This document shows, one piece after another, positions 1 to 8,565 of a stretch of DNA of 64,000 nucleotides. Position 1 is the first letter of the stretch; the number at the start of each line of letters is the position of its first letter. A program made the position numbers and the translations under genes. The notes beneath the pieces were generated by a model, which was not told where the DNA came from, ran no database searches, and worked only from the letters and a program-made list of their open reading frames with translations. Source of the DNA: Pseudomonas sp. R76 (GTDB taxonomy: Bacteria > Pseudomonadota > Gammaproteobacteria > Pseudomonadales > Pseudomonadaceae); the NCBI RefSeq assembly GCF_009834565.1, contig NZ_CP019428.1, positions 6,262,001 through 6,326,000 of the forward strand, in the 5' to 3' direction.

Positions 1-11
1 ATGCATTTCAA

Positions 12-40
12 TGTGGGAGCCGGGCTTGCCCGCGATGAGG
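12..40. repeat. REP-like half element (GTGGGAGCCGGGCTTG family)
   Basis: One arm of the repeat type whose complete inverted pair is seen at 17012-17109. A shorter piece with the same GCCCGCGATGAG end recurs around 118-129. No full partner arm is visible in the window, so this is either a lone REP or the surviving part of a damaged pair. The first 149 bases hold no gene that I can support. Confidence 0.6.
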
Positions 41-149
41 CCCGATCTGACACTGCAAAACCCCTCTCCTACACTTTCCTTGATCAGCTCCCCAGCCCAG
101 GCCTACTCTGTTCGCCTGCCCGCGATGAGCCGCCCACAAGGAAGGCCCC

Positions 150-1592
150 ATGTTCGACCACCACGCCACACTCAAAAAGCATTTCAGTGCCCTGCGCACC
201 ACTGCCGAATTTTTCTCGCTGCGTTACGTGCGCGAATCCGGCCAATACCTGTCGGTCCGCAAGAACGTCGCCGAGCCGCCGCACTTGAACCACGACGAGG
301 GCGCCATGCTCACCGTGCGTCTCAATGGCGTGGAAGCCTACGCCGCCACAAACGACATCTCCCTTGCTGGCCTGCAAGCCGCCCTTGAGCGTGCTGGACA
401 GCAAGCCCGACGCATCTTGCCCCACGCCCTGCTCGACCTGCACACGCAGCCGGTGGCCAGCGATGTCGCCGACTACTTGTCGCCTGACCTCGACCAGCCC
501 TTCCCGTCCCTGAGCGACTGCTACCAACTGCTCGGTGACGAATCGGCCAGCGTGCCCAAGGACGAGCGCCTGGTCAGTTGGGAAGTCAGCCTGGGCACCA
601 CTCGGGTTGAACAGATTTACCTCAACAGTGCCGGCGCCGAACTGCGCCAGGCCCAGCGCTTCGTCTACCCCGGCCTGAGCGTCACCGCGTTTGACGGCAA
701 CGACAGCCAGACCCGCACCCTGGGCGGCACCAACTTCGGCCAGCAAGGCAGCGCCAACGTGATTCGCCGCTTTGGCCTGGCCGGCGCCGCCAGCACCGTC
801 GCCGACCAAGCGCTGCAATTGCTGCTCGCGCCAAACACGCCCCACGGCCCGCGCGACTTGCTGCTGATGCCCGACCAGATGATCCTGCAGATCCACGAGT
901 CCATCGGCCACCCGCTGGAGCTGGACCGCATCCTCGGCGATGAGCGCAACTACGCCGGCACCAGTTTTGTGAAGGTCAGCGACTTCGGCCACCTGCAATA
1001 CGGCTCGCCCTTGCTCAACGTGACCTTCGACCCGGACATCCCCGAGCAGCTCGCCAGCTACAGCCATGACGACGACGGCACCCGCGCCACCAAGCAGTTC
1101 CTGATTCGCGACGGCCTGCTGCTCAAGCCACTGGGCGGCGCGCTGTCGCAATTTCGCGCCGGCATGCAAGGCGTCGCCAACAGCCGCGCCTGCAGCTGGA
1201 ACCGCGCGCCCATCGACCGCATGGCCAACCTGAACATCGAGGCTGGCGACAAAACCCAGGCCGAACTGATCAGCGGCATCGAGCACGGCATTTTGATGAG
1301 CACCAACCGTTCCTGGTCCATCGACGATGCGCGCAATAAATTCCAGTTCGGCTGCGAGTGGGGCCAACTGATCGAAAACGGCGAGCTCAAGGGCGTGGTG
1401 AAAAATCCCAACTACCGTGCGATTTCCGCGCAGTTCTGGCGCAAGCTCAGCGCCGTCGGCGACGCCAGCACCTTCAAGGTATTGGGCACGCCGAACTGCG
1501 GCAAAGGCGAACCCAACCAGGTGATCCGTGTAGGCCACGCGTCGCCTGCGTGTGTGTTCAGTGATGTCGACGTGTTTGGGGGAGATGCCTGA
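150..1592 (+). CDS. TldD-type metallopeptidase subunit
   Basis: 480 aa, the catalytic member of a TldD/TldE (PmbA) pair; family members form a heterodimeric zinc protease that degrades unfolded or modified peptides in the cytoplasm. The zinc-binding HExxxH motif is present as HESIGH at about residues 249-254. The ATG at 150 is the first in-frame start near the family's normal N terminus. The stop overlaps the next gene's start by one base (TGATG), so the two are translationally coupled. Pseudomonads usually carry tldD and pmbA at separate loci, so this adjacent pair is probably an additional, paralogous system. That last point is inference; the family assignment is firm. Confidence 0.88.
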   Translation: MFDHHATLKKHFSALRTTAEFFSLRYVRESGQYLSVRKNVAEPPHLNHDEGAMLTVRLNGVEAYAATNDISLAGLQAALERAGQQARRILPHALLDLHTQPVASDVADYLSPDLDQPFPSLSDCYQLLGDESASVPKDERLVSWEVSLGTTRVEQIYLNSAGAELRQAQRFVYPGLSVTAFDGNDSQTRTLGGTNFGQQGSANVIRRFGLAGAASTVADQALQLLLAPNTPHGPRDLLLMPDQMILQIHESIGHPLELDRILGDERNYAGTSFVKVSDFGHLQYGSPLLNVTFDPDIPEQLASYSHDDDGTRATKQFLIRDGLLLKPLGGALSQFRAGMQGVANSRACSWNRAPIDRMANLNIEAGDKTQAELISGIEHGILMSTNRSWSIDDARNKFQFGCEWGQLIENGELKGVVKNPNYRAISAQFWRKLSAVGDASTFKVLGTPNCGKGEPNQVIRVGHASPACVFSDVDVFGGDA

Positions 1593-2908
1593 TGAACAAC
1601 TTCAAGGCACTGGTGGAATGGCTCAAGCAGGCCATCACCGACAAGGAACAGTTTCACCTGGGTTATGCGGACGAATCGTCCGAGTTCGTGCGCTTCAACC
1701 ACGCGCAAGTGCGCCAGGCCGGGCAAGTGCAACAGGCCAGCCTGAACCTCAAGCTGATCAACGACGGGCGCCATGCCGACCTTGGCATCACCCTGGCAGG
1801 CTCGCCCGAACTGGATCGCCAACGCCTCGCCGAAGGCCTGCAACAGTTGCGCGAAACCTTGCCGCTGCTGCCGCAGGACCCGTACCTGCTGCTCAATCAC
1901 ACCGCCTGGCAAAGCCATAACGAACAGCTGCGGCCGCTGCCGGAACTGGCCCAGGTGCTGGAAGAAATCAGCCAGGCAGCGCAAGGCGTGGACTTGGTTG
2001 GCTTCTATGCTGCAGGCCCGATCAGCCGTGGTTTCGCCAGTTCGGATGGGGCATTCGGCTGGCACCAGGCCAACAGCTTCAACTTCGATTTCAGCCTGTT
2101 CCACGCCAATGGCGAAGCGGTCAAAGCCAGCTACGCCGGGCACACCTGGGACAGTGCCGAGTTCGCCGCGCGCTTCCAGCAGGCCCGCGAGCAGCTGGAA
2201 TTCCTCGGGCGCCCGCTGCACAAGCTGGCGCCAGGCCAGTACCGCGCCTACCTCGCGCCGGCCGCGCTGGAAGAGATCATCAGCATCATCACCTGGGGCG
2301 GGTTTTCGGCGCAGGCCATCGCCAGCAAAAGCAGCTCGTTGCAAAAGCTGTATGCCGGTGAACAGTCGCTGAGCCCGCTGGTGAAGGTCGATGAGCAGAT
2401 CAGCGGCTCGCTGAGCCAGGCGTTTTCCACCGAAGGCTACCCGCGCGGCGATGTCACGCTGATCAACGCAGGTAAAGCCGAGGGCCGGTTGATCAACTCG
2501 CGCAGTGCTGCCGAATACGGCTTGAGCACCAACGGCGCCAGCAGCGATGAGTCGCCGAGTGCCTTGCAGATGGCGGCGGGCAGCCTGGCTCAGGCCGATA
2601 TCCTCAAGCAATTGGGCACCGGGCTGTACATCAGCAACTTGTGGTATTTGAACTACTCGGACTTGCCGGCCGCACGCCTGACCGGCATGACGCGCTTTGC
2701 CACGTTCTGGGTGGAAGACGGCGAAATCAAGGCGCCGGTCAGCACCATGCGTTTTGATGACAGCGTCTACAACTTGCTCGGTTCGCAGCTGGAAGCGCTG
2801 ACTGCTGAGCGGGAGCTGTTGTTGTCGGCGAGTACGTATAGCCAGCGCAATACCGCGTCCAACTTGTTGCCAGGCGCCTTGGTCAAACGCCTGACCCTCA
2901 CCCTGTAA
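1592..2908 (+). CDS. TldE/PmbA-type protease partner subunit
   Basis: 438 aa. It resembles the PmbA/TldE side of the TldD/TldE heterodimer: same fold and length class, but no HExxxH motif, as expected for the non-catalytic subunit. A GGGGGAG ribosome-binding site lies inside the 3' end of the upstream gene, and the ATG shares one base with its stop, which favours equimolar production. Nothing nearby looks like a peptide precursor such as a microcin or PQQ substrate, so the natural target cannot be read from context. Confidence 0.85.
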   Translation: MNNFKALVEWLKQAITDKEQFHLGYADESSEFVRFNHAQVRQAGQVQQASLNLKLINDGRHADLGITLAGSPELDRQRLAEGLQQLRETLPLLPQDPYLLLNHTAWQSHNEQLRPLPELAQVLEEISQAAQGVDLVGFYAAGPISRGFASSDGAFGWHQANSFNFDFSLFHANGEAVKASYAGHTWDSAEFAARFQQAREQLEFLGRPLHKLAPGQYRAYLAPAALEEIISIITWGGFSAQAIASKSSSLQKLYAGEQSLSPLVKVDEQISGSLSQAFSTEGYPRGDVTLINAGKAEGRLINSRSAAEYGLSTNGASSDESPSALQMAAGSLAQADILKQLGTGLYISNLWYLNYSDLPAARLTGMTRFATFWVEDGEIKAPVSTMRFDDSVYNLLGSQLEALTAERELLLSASTYSQRNTASNLLPGALVKRLTLTL

Positions 2909-2921
2909 ACACCACCAATCT

Positions 2922-3015
2922 CCTGTGGGAGCGGGCTTGCTCGCGAATGCGGTGTATCAGTCGACCAACCTGTTAACTGACACTCCGCATTCGCGAGCAA
3001 GCCCGCTCCCACAGG
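2922..3015. repeat. REPIN-type inverted repeat pair (GCGGGCTTGCTCGCGAATGCGG family)
   Basis: Two arms, CCTGTGGGAGCGGGC at the left and its reverse complement ending in CCCACAGG at the right, each continue inward through TTGCTCGCGAATGCGG. The spacer carries a short TCAG/CTGA inverted pair. The same design recurs at 23698, 39951, 49175 and 63136, always between genes. Confidence 0.85.
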
Positions 3016-3130
3016 GGTTCTCGCCGATTTCATACATCGCTTTTCCACCCTCTCCTACCGTCGTTTCTGTTCTTCGCTGCCCGCGAACACGGCCGGTTGT
3101 CGCCCACAAAAAACCTCGTTATAACGGTTA

Positions 3131-3195
3131 GTGGCATCCCGCCACCAACCCCACGTGCCTGCACGTGATGCATGACCTTGCCTGGATTGGGCAAG
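3131..3195 (+). promoter_or_regulatory. Leader region with three short inverted repeats before the rhlA-like gene
   Basis: Three inverted repeats stand in series: GTGGC-N5-GCCAC at 3131-3145, CACGTGC-CT-GCACGTG at 3152-3167, and CTTGCC-N7-GGCAAG at 3177-3195. The last ends three bases before the GGAG ribosome-binding site at 3198-3201. The 3152 palindrome has the look of a protein operator, while the 3177 stem could fold in mRNA beside the start. The role is inferred, not shown. Confidence 0.35.
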
Positions 3196-3208
3196 CTGGA
3201 GCGTTGAC

Positions 3209-4099
3209 ATGGACCATGGAAGTTTTGTCATAGAAGGGCTGTTCAAACACTACAACGTTCACGTTGAGCAGCTCGGTAACGATTCGGAAAAGAAAACAGT
3301 ACTGCTGGTCAACGGAGCGCTGTCTACCACCCGCTCATTTGCCCGCACCAGCAAATGCCTGGCGGAACACTTCAATGTGCTGCTGTTCGACCTGCCGTTC
3401 TCCGGCTATTCGCGCGAGCACAACACCGACCTGGACCTGGTGACCAAGGACGACGAAGTGCAAATCCTGCGGGCGCTGGTGGAGCGCTTCCAGGTCAACC
3501 ATCTGGTCTCGGCCTCCTGGGGCGGCATCTCCACACTGCTCACCCTGGCGCACAACCCGCCTTCCATCGAAAGCTCGGTGGTAATGGCCCTGGCGCCCAA
3601 TCTCAACCAGGCCATGCTCGATTATGTGGAGCGCGTGCGTGTGCTGATCGAGGCCGATGACAAGTCGGCGGTCGGCCACTTGCTCAACGAGACGGTCGGC
3701 AAATACCTCTCGCCAAGGCTCAAGCGCAATAACCATCGGCATTTGTCGAGCATGGCTACGACCGAGTACCGCCAGGCGCGCTTTCATATCCACCAGGTGC
3801 TGGGCCTGGGCGATGGCAACTACCTGCCGGCGCTCACCCGGATCGAAACCCCGGTGCATTTCATCAACGGCGCGCTGGACGAGTACACCCCGGCAACGGA
3901 GGCCCAACTGTTCAAAAAATACGTGGGCCGCAGCACCTTCGCCGTCGCCGAACACACCGGCCACTTGCTCGACCTCGAGTCCCGCGAAGCCGCGTTGGCG
4001 GTGCACCGTGTGCTGTTGGATTTCCTCGTCGGCGAGCACGCGACATTGTCAGATTTAGACGAACCGCCAGTGGGAAAAGGAGCGATGGATGGCGCATAA
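3209..4099 (+). CDS. RhlA-like HAA synthase (alpha/beta hydrolase fold)
   Basis: 296 aa. From recall, the sequence follows P. aeruginosa RhlA closely through stretches such as [33 protein letters not shown] and [12 protein letters not shown]; it is more distant from PhaG, the other member of this family. RhlA makes 3-(3-hydroxyalkanoyloxy)alkanoates (HAA), the lipid part of rhamnolipids, from beta-hydroxyacyl-ACP. The nucleophile elbow gives Ser103, with an Asp in GALDEY and a His in TGHLLD completing the triad. No rhlB glycosyltransferase follows; an MFS exporter gene starts 36 bases downstream. A product of free HAA surfactant is therefore inferred. The start is set by GGAG seven bases before the ATG. 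Confidence 0.82.
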   Translation: MDHGSFVIEGLFKHYNVHVEQLGNDSEKKTVLLVNGALSTTRSFARTSKCLAEHFNVLLFDLPFSGYSREHNTDLDLVTKDDEVQILRALVERFQVNHLVSASWGGISTLLTLAHNPPSIESSVVMALAPNLNQAMLDYVERVRVLIEADDKSAVGHLLNETVGKYLSPRLKRNNHRHLSSMATTEYRQARFHIHQVLGLGDGNYLPALTRIETPVHFINGALDEYTPATEAQLFKKYVGRSTFAVAEHTGHLLDLESREAALAVHRVLLDFLVGEHATLSDLDEPPVGKGAMDGA

Positions 4100-4134
4100 T
4101 CGCGACACATAGCCTGCTAACAAAAAGGTAGCTC

Positions 4135-5562
4135 ATGCCCAATCGCGCCCCACTCGATGCCAAGACCGCCCGCTGGCTCCCCTGGGTGGTGGCGATTGCC
4201 TTCTTCATGCAGTCGCTGGATGGGACGATTCTCAACACGGCACTGCCGGCCATGGCCCGGGACCTCGCGGAAAACCCGCTGCGCATGCAAGGGGTGGTGA
4301 TCGCCTACATGCTCACCGTCGCCTTGCTGATCCCGGCCTCGGGCTGGGTGGCCGACCGCTTCGGCACCAAGAAAATCTTCTTTGGCGCGATCATGCTGTT
4401 CAGCATTGGCTCACTGTTGTGCGCCCTGTCGAGCAGCTTGACCATGCTGGTCGGCGCACGGGTGATCCAGGGCTTGGGCGGCGCGTTGATGCTGCCGGTC
4501 GGGCGACTCGTCGTGCTGCGCGCTTACCCGCGCTCCGAGCTGGTGCGGATCATGGGCTTCATTACCATCCCCGGCCTGCTCGGCCCGTTGCTCGGCCCGA
4601 CCATGGGCGGCTGGATGGTGCAATACCTGACCTGGCACTGGATCTTCCTGATCAACCTGCCGGTGGGCATGATCGGTTGCTGGGCCGTGTGGAAACTCAT
4701 CCCCGACCTGCGCGGCAGCGAGCGCACGCGGTTCGACAGCATGGGCTTTGTACTGTTTGGCGCGGCGATGGTGCTGATCACCATCGCCATGGAAGGCCTG
4801 GGCGAACTGCACCTGCCGCACCTGCGGGTGATGTTGCTGCTGTTCGGCGGGCTGGCGTGCCTGGCGGCATACTGGCTGCGCGCCGGACACATCGATAACC
4901 CGTTGTTCTCGCCGGTGCTGTTCAAGACCCGCACGTTTGCCGTGGGCATTCTCGGCAACCTGTTTGCGCGCCTGGGCAGCGGCGCCCTGCCGTTCCTGGT
5001 GCCGTTGCTGTTGCAGGTGGCGCTGGGCTACTCGCCCTCGGAAGCCGGCATGAGCATGTTGCCGCTGGCGGCGGCGGCGATGTTTGCCAAGTCCATCGCT
5101 CGCACCTTGATCGAGCGCCTTGGCTACCGCGTGGTGCTGACCGGCAATACCTTGTTCCTCGGCATCATGCTGGCCAGCATGGGCCTGGTCAGCGAGCACA
5201 CGCCTTACGCACTGCTGCTGTGCATGCTGGCGATTCTGGGGGCGATCAACTCCCTGCAGTTCACCGCGATGAACACCGTCACCCTGATCGACCTCGACGA
5301 CGCCCAGGCCAGCAGCGGCAACAGTTTGCTCTCGGTGGTGGCGCAATTGTCCCTGAGCCTGGGCGTGGCCTGTGCCGGTGCGCTGCTCGGCGGCTTTACC
5401 GCTGAAACCGGCAATGACGGTGTGGAAAGCGTCCTCGGCGCGTTCCAACTGACCTTCCTCACCGTGGGCATCATGGCCATGCTGGCGGCGGCGATCTTCC
5501 TGCAACTGTCGCCCACCGACGGCAAACGCGTGGTCAGCCGCGAGCATGACATCGAGCATTAA
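4135..5562 (+). CDS. MFS transporter, DHA2 (EmrB/QacA/MdtD-like) family
   Basis: 475 aa inner-membrane protein with the roughly 14-helix pattern of drug:H+ antiporter-2 family members. The N terminus has the family signature (ALDxTILNTALP-like, here SLDGTILNTALP), followed by motif A as GWVADRFGTKK and motif C as a glycine-rich GPLLGPTMGGW. The AAAAAGGT ribosome-binding site precedes ATG 4135. It lies close behind the rhlA-like gene on the same strand with no terminator between, so co-transcription and HAA export are plausible; MFS genes also sit in known rhamnolipid loci of Burkholderia and next to rhlC in P. aeruginosa. Substrate is unproven. Confidence 0.82.
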   Translation: MPNRAPLDAKTARWLPWVVAIAFFMQSLDGTILNTALPAMARDLAENPLRMQGVVIAYMLTVALLIPASGWVADRFGTKKIFFGAIMLFSIGSLLCALSSSLTMLVGARVIQGLGGALMLPVGRLVVLRAYPRSELVRIMGFITIPGLLGPLLGPTMGGWMVQYLTWHWIFLINLPVGMIGCWAVWKLIPDLRGSERTRFDSMGFVLFGAAMVLITIAMEGLGELHLPHLRVMLLLFGGLACLAAYWLRAGHIDNPLFSPVLFKTRTFAVGILGNLFARLGSGALPFLVPLLLQVALGYSPSEAGMSMLPLAAAAMFAKSIARTLIERLGYRVVLTGNTLFLGIMLASMGLVSEHTPYALLLCMLAILGAINSLQFTAMNTVTLIDLDDAQASSGNSLLSVVAQLSLSLGVACAGALLGGFTAETGNDGVESVLGAFQLTFLTVGIMAMLAAAIFLQLSPTDGKRVVSREHDIEH

Positions 5563-5644
5563 CAGGCTTCCCGTCTAGAACTTGCAGGGAAAATTCTGTG
5601 GGACTGGTACACTGCGCAACATTTTGTTTTGCAGAGCCAGTCCC

Positions 5645-7030
5645 GTGACTACCATCGCCACCGCTTTTAATACTTTGCCCCTGTCCGCCGCCATGCTGGC
5701 TAACCTCGACTCGCTGGGTTATGTCGAGATGACGCAGATCCAGGCGCAAAGCTTGCCGGTGATCCTCAAAGGGCTGGACCTGATTGCCCAGGCCAAGACC
5801 GGCAGCGGCAAAACCGCCGCCTTCGGCATCGGCCTGTTGAACCCGATCAACCCGCGTTACTTCGGCTGCCAGGCTTTGGTCATGTGCCCGACCCGTGAGC
5901 TGGCCGACCAGGTCGCCAAGGAAATCCGTCGCCTGGCGCGCGCCGAAGACAACATCAAGGTACTGACCCTGTGTGGCGGCGTGTCCCTCGGCCCGCAAAT
6001 CGCCTCGCTGGAACACGGCGCCCACGTCATCGTCGGCACGCCGGGCCGCATCCAGCAGCACCTGCGCAAAGGCTCGCTGGTGCTGGACGGCTTGAACACG
6101 CTGATCCTCGACGAAGCCGACCGCATGCTCGACATGGGCTTCTACGACGCCATCGAAGACATCATCAGCAAGACCCCGCCGCGCCGCCAGACCCTGCTGT
6201 TCTCGGCCACCTACCCGGTGAGCATCAAGCAGTTGGCCTCCAAATTCATGCGCGCGCCGCAGCAAGTGAAGGCCGAAGCGTTCCACTCCGACGACCAGAT
6301 CGAGCAGCGCTTCTACGAGATCTCGCCGGAAGAGCGCATGGACGCCGTGACCAAGGTGCTGGCGCACTTCCGCCCGGCCTCGTGCGTGGCGTTCTGCTTT
6401 ACCAAGCAGCAAGTGCAGGAAACCGTGGATCACCTGACCTCCAAAGGCATTTCCGCCGTCGGCCTGCACGGCGATCTGGAACAGCGCGACCGTGACCAGG
6501 TGCTGGCGATGTTCGCCAACCGCAGCACTTCGGTGCTGGTCGCCACCGACGTGGCCGCCCGTGGCCTGGACATTGACTCGCTGGACATGGTGATCAACGT
6601 CGAACTGGCCCGCGACTCGGAAATCCACATCCACCGCGTAGGCCGTACCGGCCGCGCCGGTGAGACCGGCATCGCGATCAGCCTGGTGGCGCCGTCCGAA
6701 GCGCACCGCGCCCAGGCCATCGAGCAGTTGCAGAAATCGCCGCTGAACTGGGACCAGTTGGACAACCTCAAGCCGCAAAGCGGTGGCCCGCTGTTGCCGC
6801 AGATGAGCACGCTGTGCATCGCGGCCGGCCGTAAAGACAAGGTTCGCCCGGGCGACATCCTTGGCGCACTGACCGGTGAAGCCGGCATTCCGGGTGCCCA
6901 GGTTGGCAAGATCGCGATCTTTGATTTCCAGGCATTTGTGGCCGTGGAACGTGGCATCGCCAAGCAGGCGTTGCAGCGTTTGAATGACGGCAAGATCAAA
7001 GGCCGTTCGTTGCGCGTGCGGATCCTGTAA
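5645..7030 (+). CDS. dbpA: ATP-dependent RNA helicase DbpA
   Basis: 461 aa DEAD-box helicase acting in 50S ribosomal subunit maturation at 23S rRNA hairpin 92. Visible motifs are the Q motif, Walker A in [23 protein letters not shown] and HRVGRTGRAG. After the two RecA-like domains comes a short RRM-like C-terminal domain (about residues 385-461) typical of DbpA and absent from RhlE. I chose the GTG at 5645 because the translated sequence from there (VTTIATAFNTL) matches the family's normal N terminus; the ATG at 5582 would add an unlikely 21-residue leader lying within the promoter region. Confidence 0.92.
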   Translation: MTTIATAFNTLPLSAAMLANLDSLGYVEMTQIQAQSLPVILKGLDLIAQAKTGSGKTAAFGIGLLNPINPRYFGCQALVMCPTRELADQVAKEIRRLARAEDNIKVLTLCGGVSLGPQIASLEHGAHVIVGTPGRIQQHLRKGSLVLDGLNTLILDEADRMLDMGFYDAIEDIISKTPPRRQTLLFSATYPVSIKQLASKFMRAPQQVKAEAFHSDDQIEQRFYEISPEERMDAVTKVLAHFRPASCVAFCFTKQQVQETVDHLTSKGISAVGLHGDLEQRDRDQVLAMFANRSTSVLVATDVAARGLDIDSLDMVINVELARDSEIHIHRVGRTGRAGETGIAISLVAPSEAHRAQAIEQLQKSPLNWDQLDNLKPQSGGPLLPQMSTLCIAAGRKDKVRPGDILGALTGEAGIPGAQVGKIAIFDFQAFVAVERGIAKQALQRLNDGKIKGRSLRVRIL

Positions 7031-7042
7031 CAACACGCACCT

Positions 7043-7148
7043 GATCATTCCCACGCTCTGCGTGGGAATGCATCCCGTGACGCTCCGCGTCACAAAGCGG
7101 ACGCAGAGCGTCCAGTGCGGAATTCCCACGCAGAGCGTGGGAACGATC
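7043..7148. repeat. Palindromic intergenic repeat (GATCGTTCCCACGC family)
   Basis: Outer arms GATCATTCCCACGCTCTG and its near reverse complement ending GTGGGAACGATC enclose a second inverted pair, GACGCTCCGCGTC, and its partner. The terminal arms are themselves small palindromes (CCCACGCTCTGCGTGGG). The same family occurs at 48352, 55576 and 62973. Confidence 0.85.
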
Positions 7149-7170
7149 TGATGAACAAGAGGACATCGTT

Positions 7171-8349
7171 TTGCGCTCGACCGAAGTTGTGATCATTGGC
7201 GCCGGCGCCGCAGGCTTGATGTGCGCGCTGACCGCCGCCGGGCGTGGGCGCGAGGTGATGTTGATCGACCACGCGAACAAGGCCGGCAAGAAGATCCTGA
7301 TGTCCGGTGGTGGCCGCTGCAATTTCACCAATATGTACACCGAGCCGGCCAACTTCCTCTCGCACAACGCGCACTTCTGCAAGTCCGCCCTGGCCCGCTA
7401 TACCCAGTGGGATTTCATCGGGCTGGTGGCCAAGCATGGCGTGCCGTACCACGAGAAGAAACTCGGCCAGCTGTTCTGCGATAACAAGTCCAGCGACATC
7501 CTCGGCATGCTGCTCGATGAGTGCATTCAGGTCGGCGTAAGCATGCACCTGGACACGTCGGTCCAGGAGATTGCCAAGCTGGACGCCGGTTATCAGTTGC
7601 AAACCACCTTGGGTGAGCTGCGCTGCGAATCCCTGGTGATCGCCACCGGCGGCCTGTCGATCCCGACCTTGGGCGCCACCGGCTTCGGTTACCAAGTGGC
7701 CAAGCAGTTTGGCCATGAACTGCTGCCAACCCGCGCAGGATTAGTGCCATTCACCATCACCGACCAGCTCAAGGACTTGTGCGGCGAGTTGTCGGGCACC
7801 TCGGTGGATTGCCTGGTCAGCTGCAACGGCCAGAGCTTTCGCGAGAACATCCTGTTTACCCACCGTGGCCTCAGTGGGCCGGCGATCTTGCAGATTTCCT
7901 CGTACTGGGAAACCGGCGACACCGTAGAAATCAACCTGCTGCCCGACCACGACGCCCACACCTGGCTGCAACAGCAACAGGTCGAGCGCCCCAACAGCGA
8001 GCTGAAAACCCTGCTGGGTGAGATCTTCACCAAGAAGATGGCCAACCTGCTGGCGGAAACCTGGTTTGTGTCCAAGCCGATGAAGCAGTACACCCACGCT
8101 GAAATCGCCGACATCGCGCAGAAACTGGGCAGCTGGCAACTGGTGCCCGCAGGCACTGAAGGCTATCGCACGGCTGAGGTGACGTTGGGGGGTGTGGATA
8201 CGCGCGAAGTCTCGTCCAAGACCATGGAATCGCTGAAAAGCCCAGGCTTGTACTTCATCGGTGAAGTGCTGGATGTGACCGGTCACTTGGGCGGTTTCAA
8301 CTTCCAGTGGGCCTGGGCCTCGGGCTACGCGGCAGCGCAATACGCCTGA
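7171..8349 (+). CDS. NAD(P)/FAD-dependent oxidoreductase, HI0933/YhiN family
   Basis: 392 aa flavoprotein of the HI0933-like (BaiN/YhiN) family. An N-terminal dinucleotide-binding fold reads VVIIGAGAAGLMCA, followed by the family signature KILMSGGGRCNFTN at about residues 46-59 and the C-terminal FAD-contacting GHLGGFNFQWAWASG. The physiological substrate of these proteins in pseudomonads is not established. The start is TTG at 7171, supported by AAGAGGA at 7157-7163 and by immediate entry into the Rossmann fold; no ATG fits. It follows a palindromic repeat and is probably transcribed alone. Confidence 0.85.
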   Translation: MRSTEVVIIGAGAAGLMCALTAAGRGREVMLIDHANKAGKKILMSGGGRCNFTNMYTEPANFLSHNAHFCKSALARYTQWDFIGLVAKHGVPYHEKKLGQLFCDNKSSDILGMLLDECIQVGVSMHLDTSVQEIAKLDAGYQLQTTLGELRCESLVIATGGLSIPTLGATGFGYQVAKQFGHELLPTRAGLVPFTITDQLKDLCGELSGTSVDCLVSCNGQSFRENILFTHRGLSGPAILQISSYWETGDTVEINLLPDHDAHTWLQQQQVERPNSELKTLLGEIFTKKMANLLAETWFVSKPMKQYTHAEIADIAQKLGSWQLVPAGTEGYRTAEVTLGGVDTREVSSKTMESLKSPGLYFIGEVLDVTGHLGGFNFQWAWASGYAAAQYA

Positions 8350-8378
8350 CGCCGCTCAAACCTTGAAAGGCAATCCCC

Positions 8379-8450
8379 TGTGGGAGCTGGCTTGCCTGCG
8401 ATAGCGGCGTTGGATTCACCCTCGCCATCGCAGGCAAGCCAGCTCCCACA
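8379..8450. repeat. REPIN-type inverted repeat pair (GAGCTGGCTTGCCTGCGAT family)
   Basis: Left arm TGTGGGAGCTGGCTTGCCTG and matching right arm ending CAGCTCCCACA flank a spacer of about 20 bases. Same family as 12308, 20644, 52562 and 53392. It sits downstream of the YhiN-type gene and upstream of yccS. Confidence 0.85.
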
Positions 8451-8565
8451 TTGGTTTTGTGGAGTGCCTGGAAGTTATTTTGCGCAATTGATGTGATCGC
8501 CACGCTTGCCGTGGCGTCCTTGATAGCTCAATTTAGCGGCATCGTCCCGGAAGACTCCAGACTTC

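Noticed and set aside
84..2611. Long minus-strand frames (84-1538 and 1412-2611) opposite the TldD/TldE pair
   Set aside because: Antisense shadows of two clear protease genes; repetitive Ala, Gln, Val, Gly composition.
5534..7129. 531-residue minus-strand frame opposite dbpA
   Set aside because: Shadow of a gene with all DEAD-box motifs.
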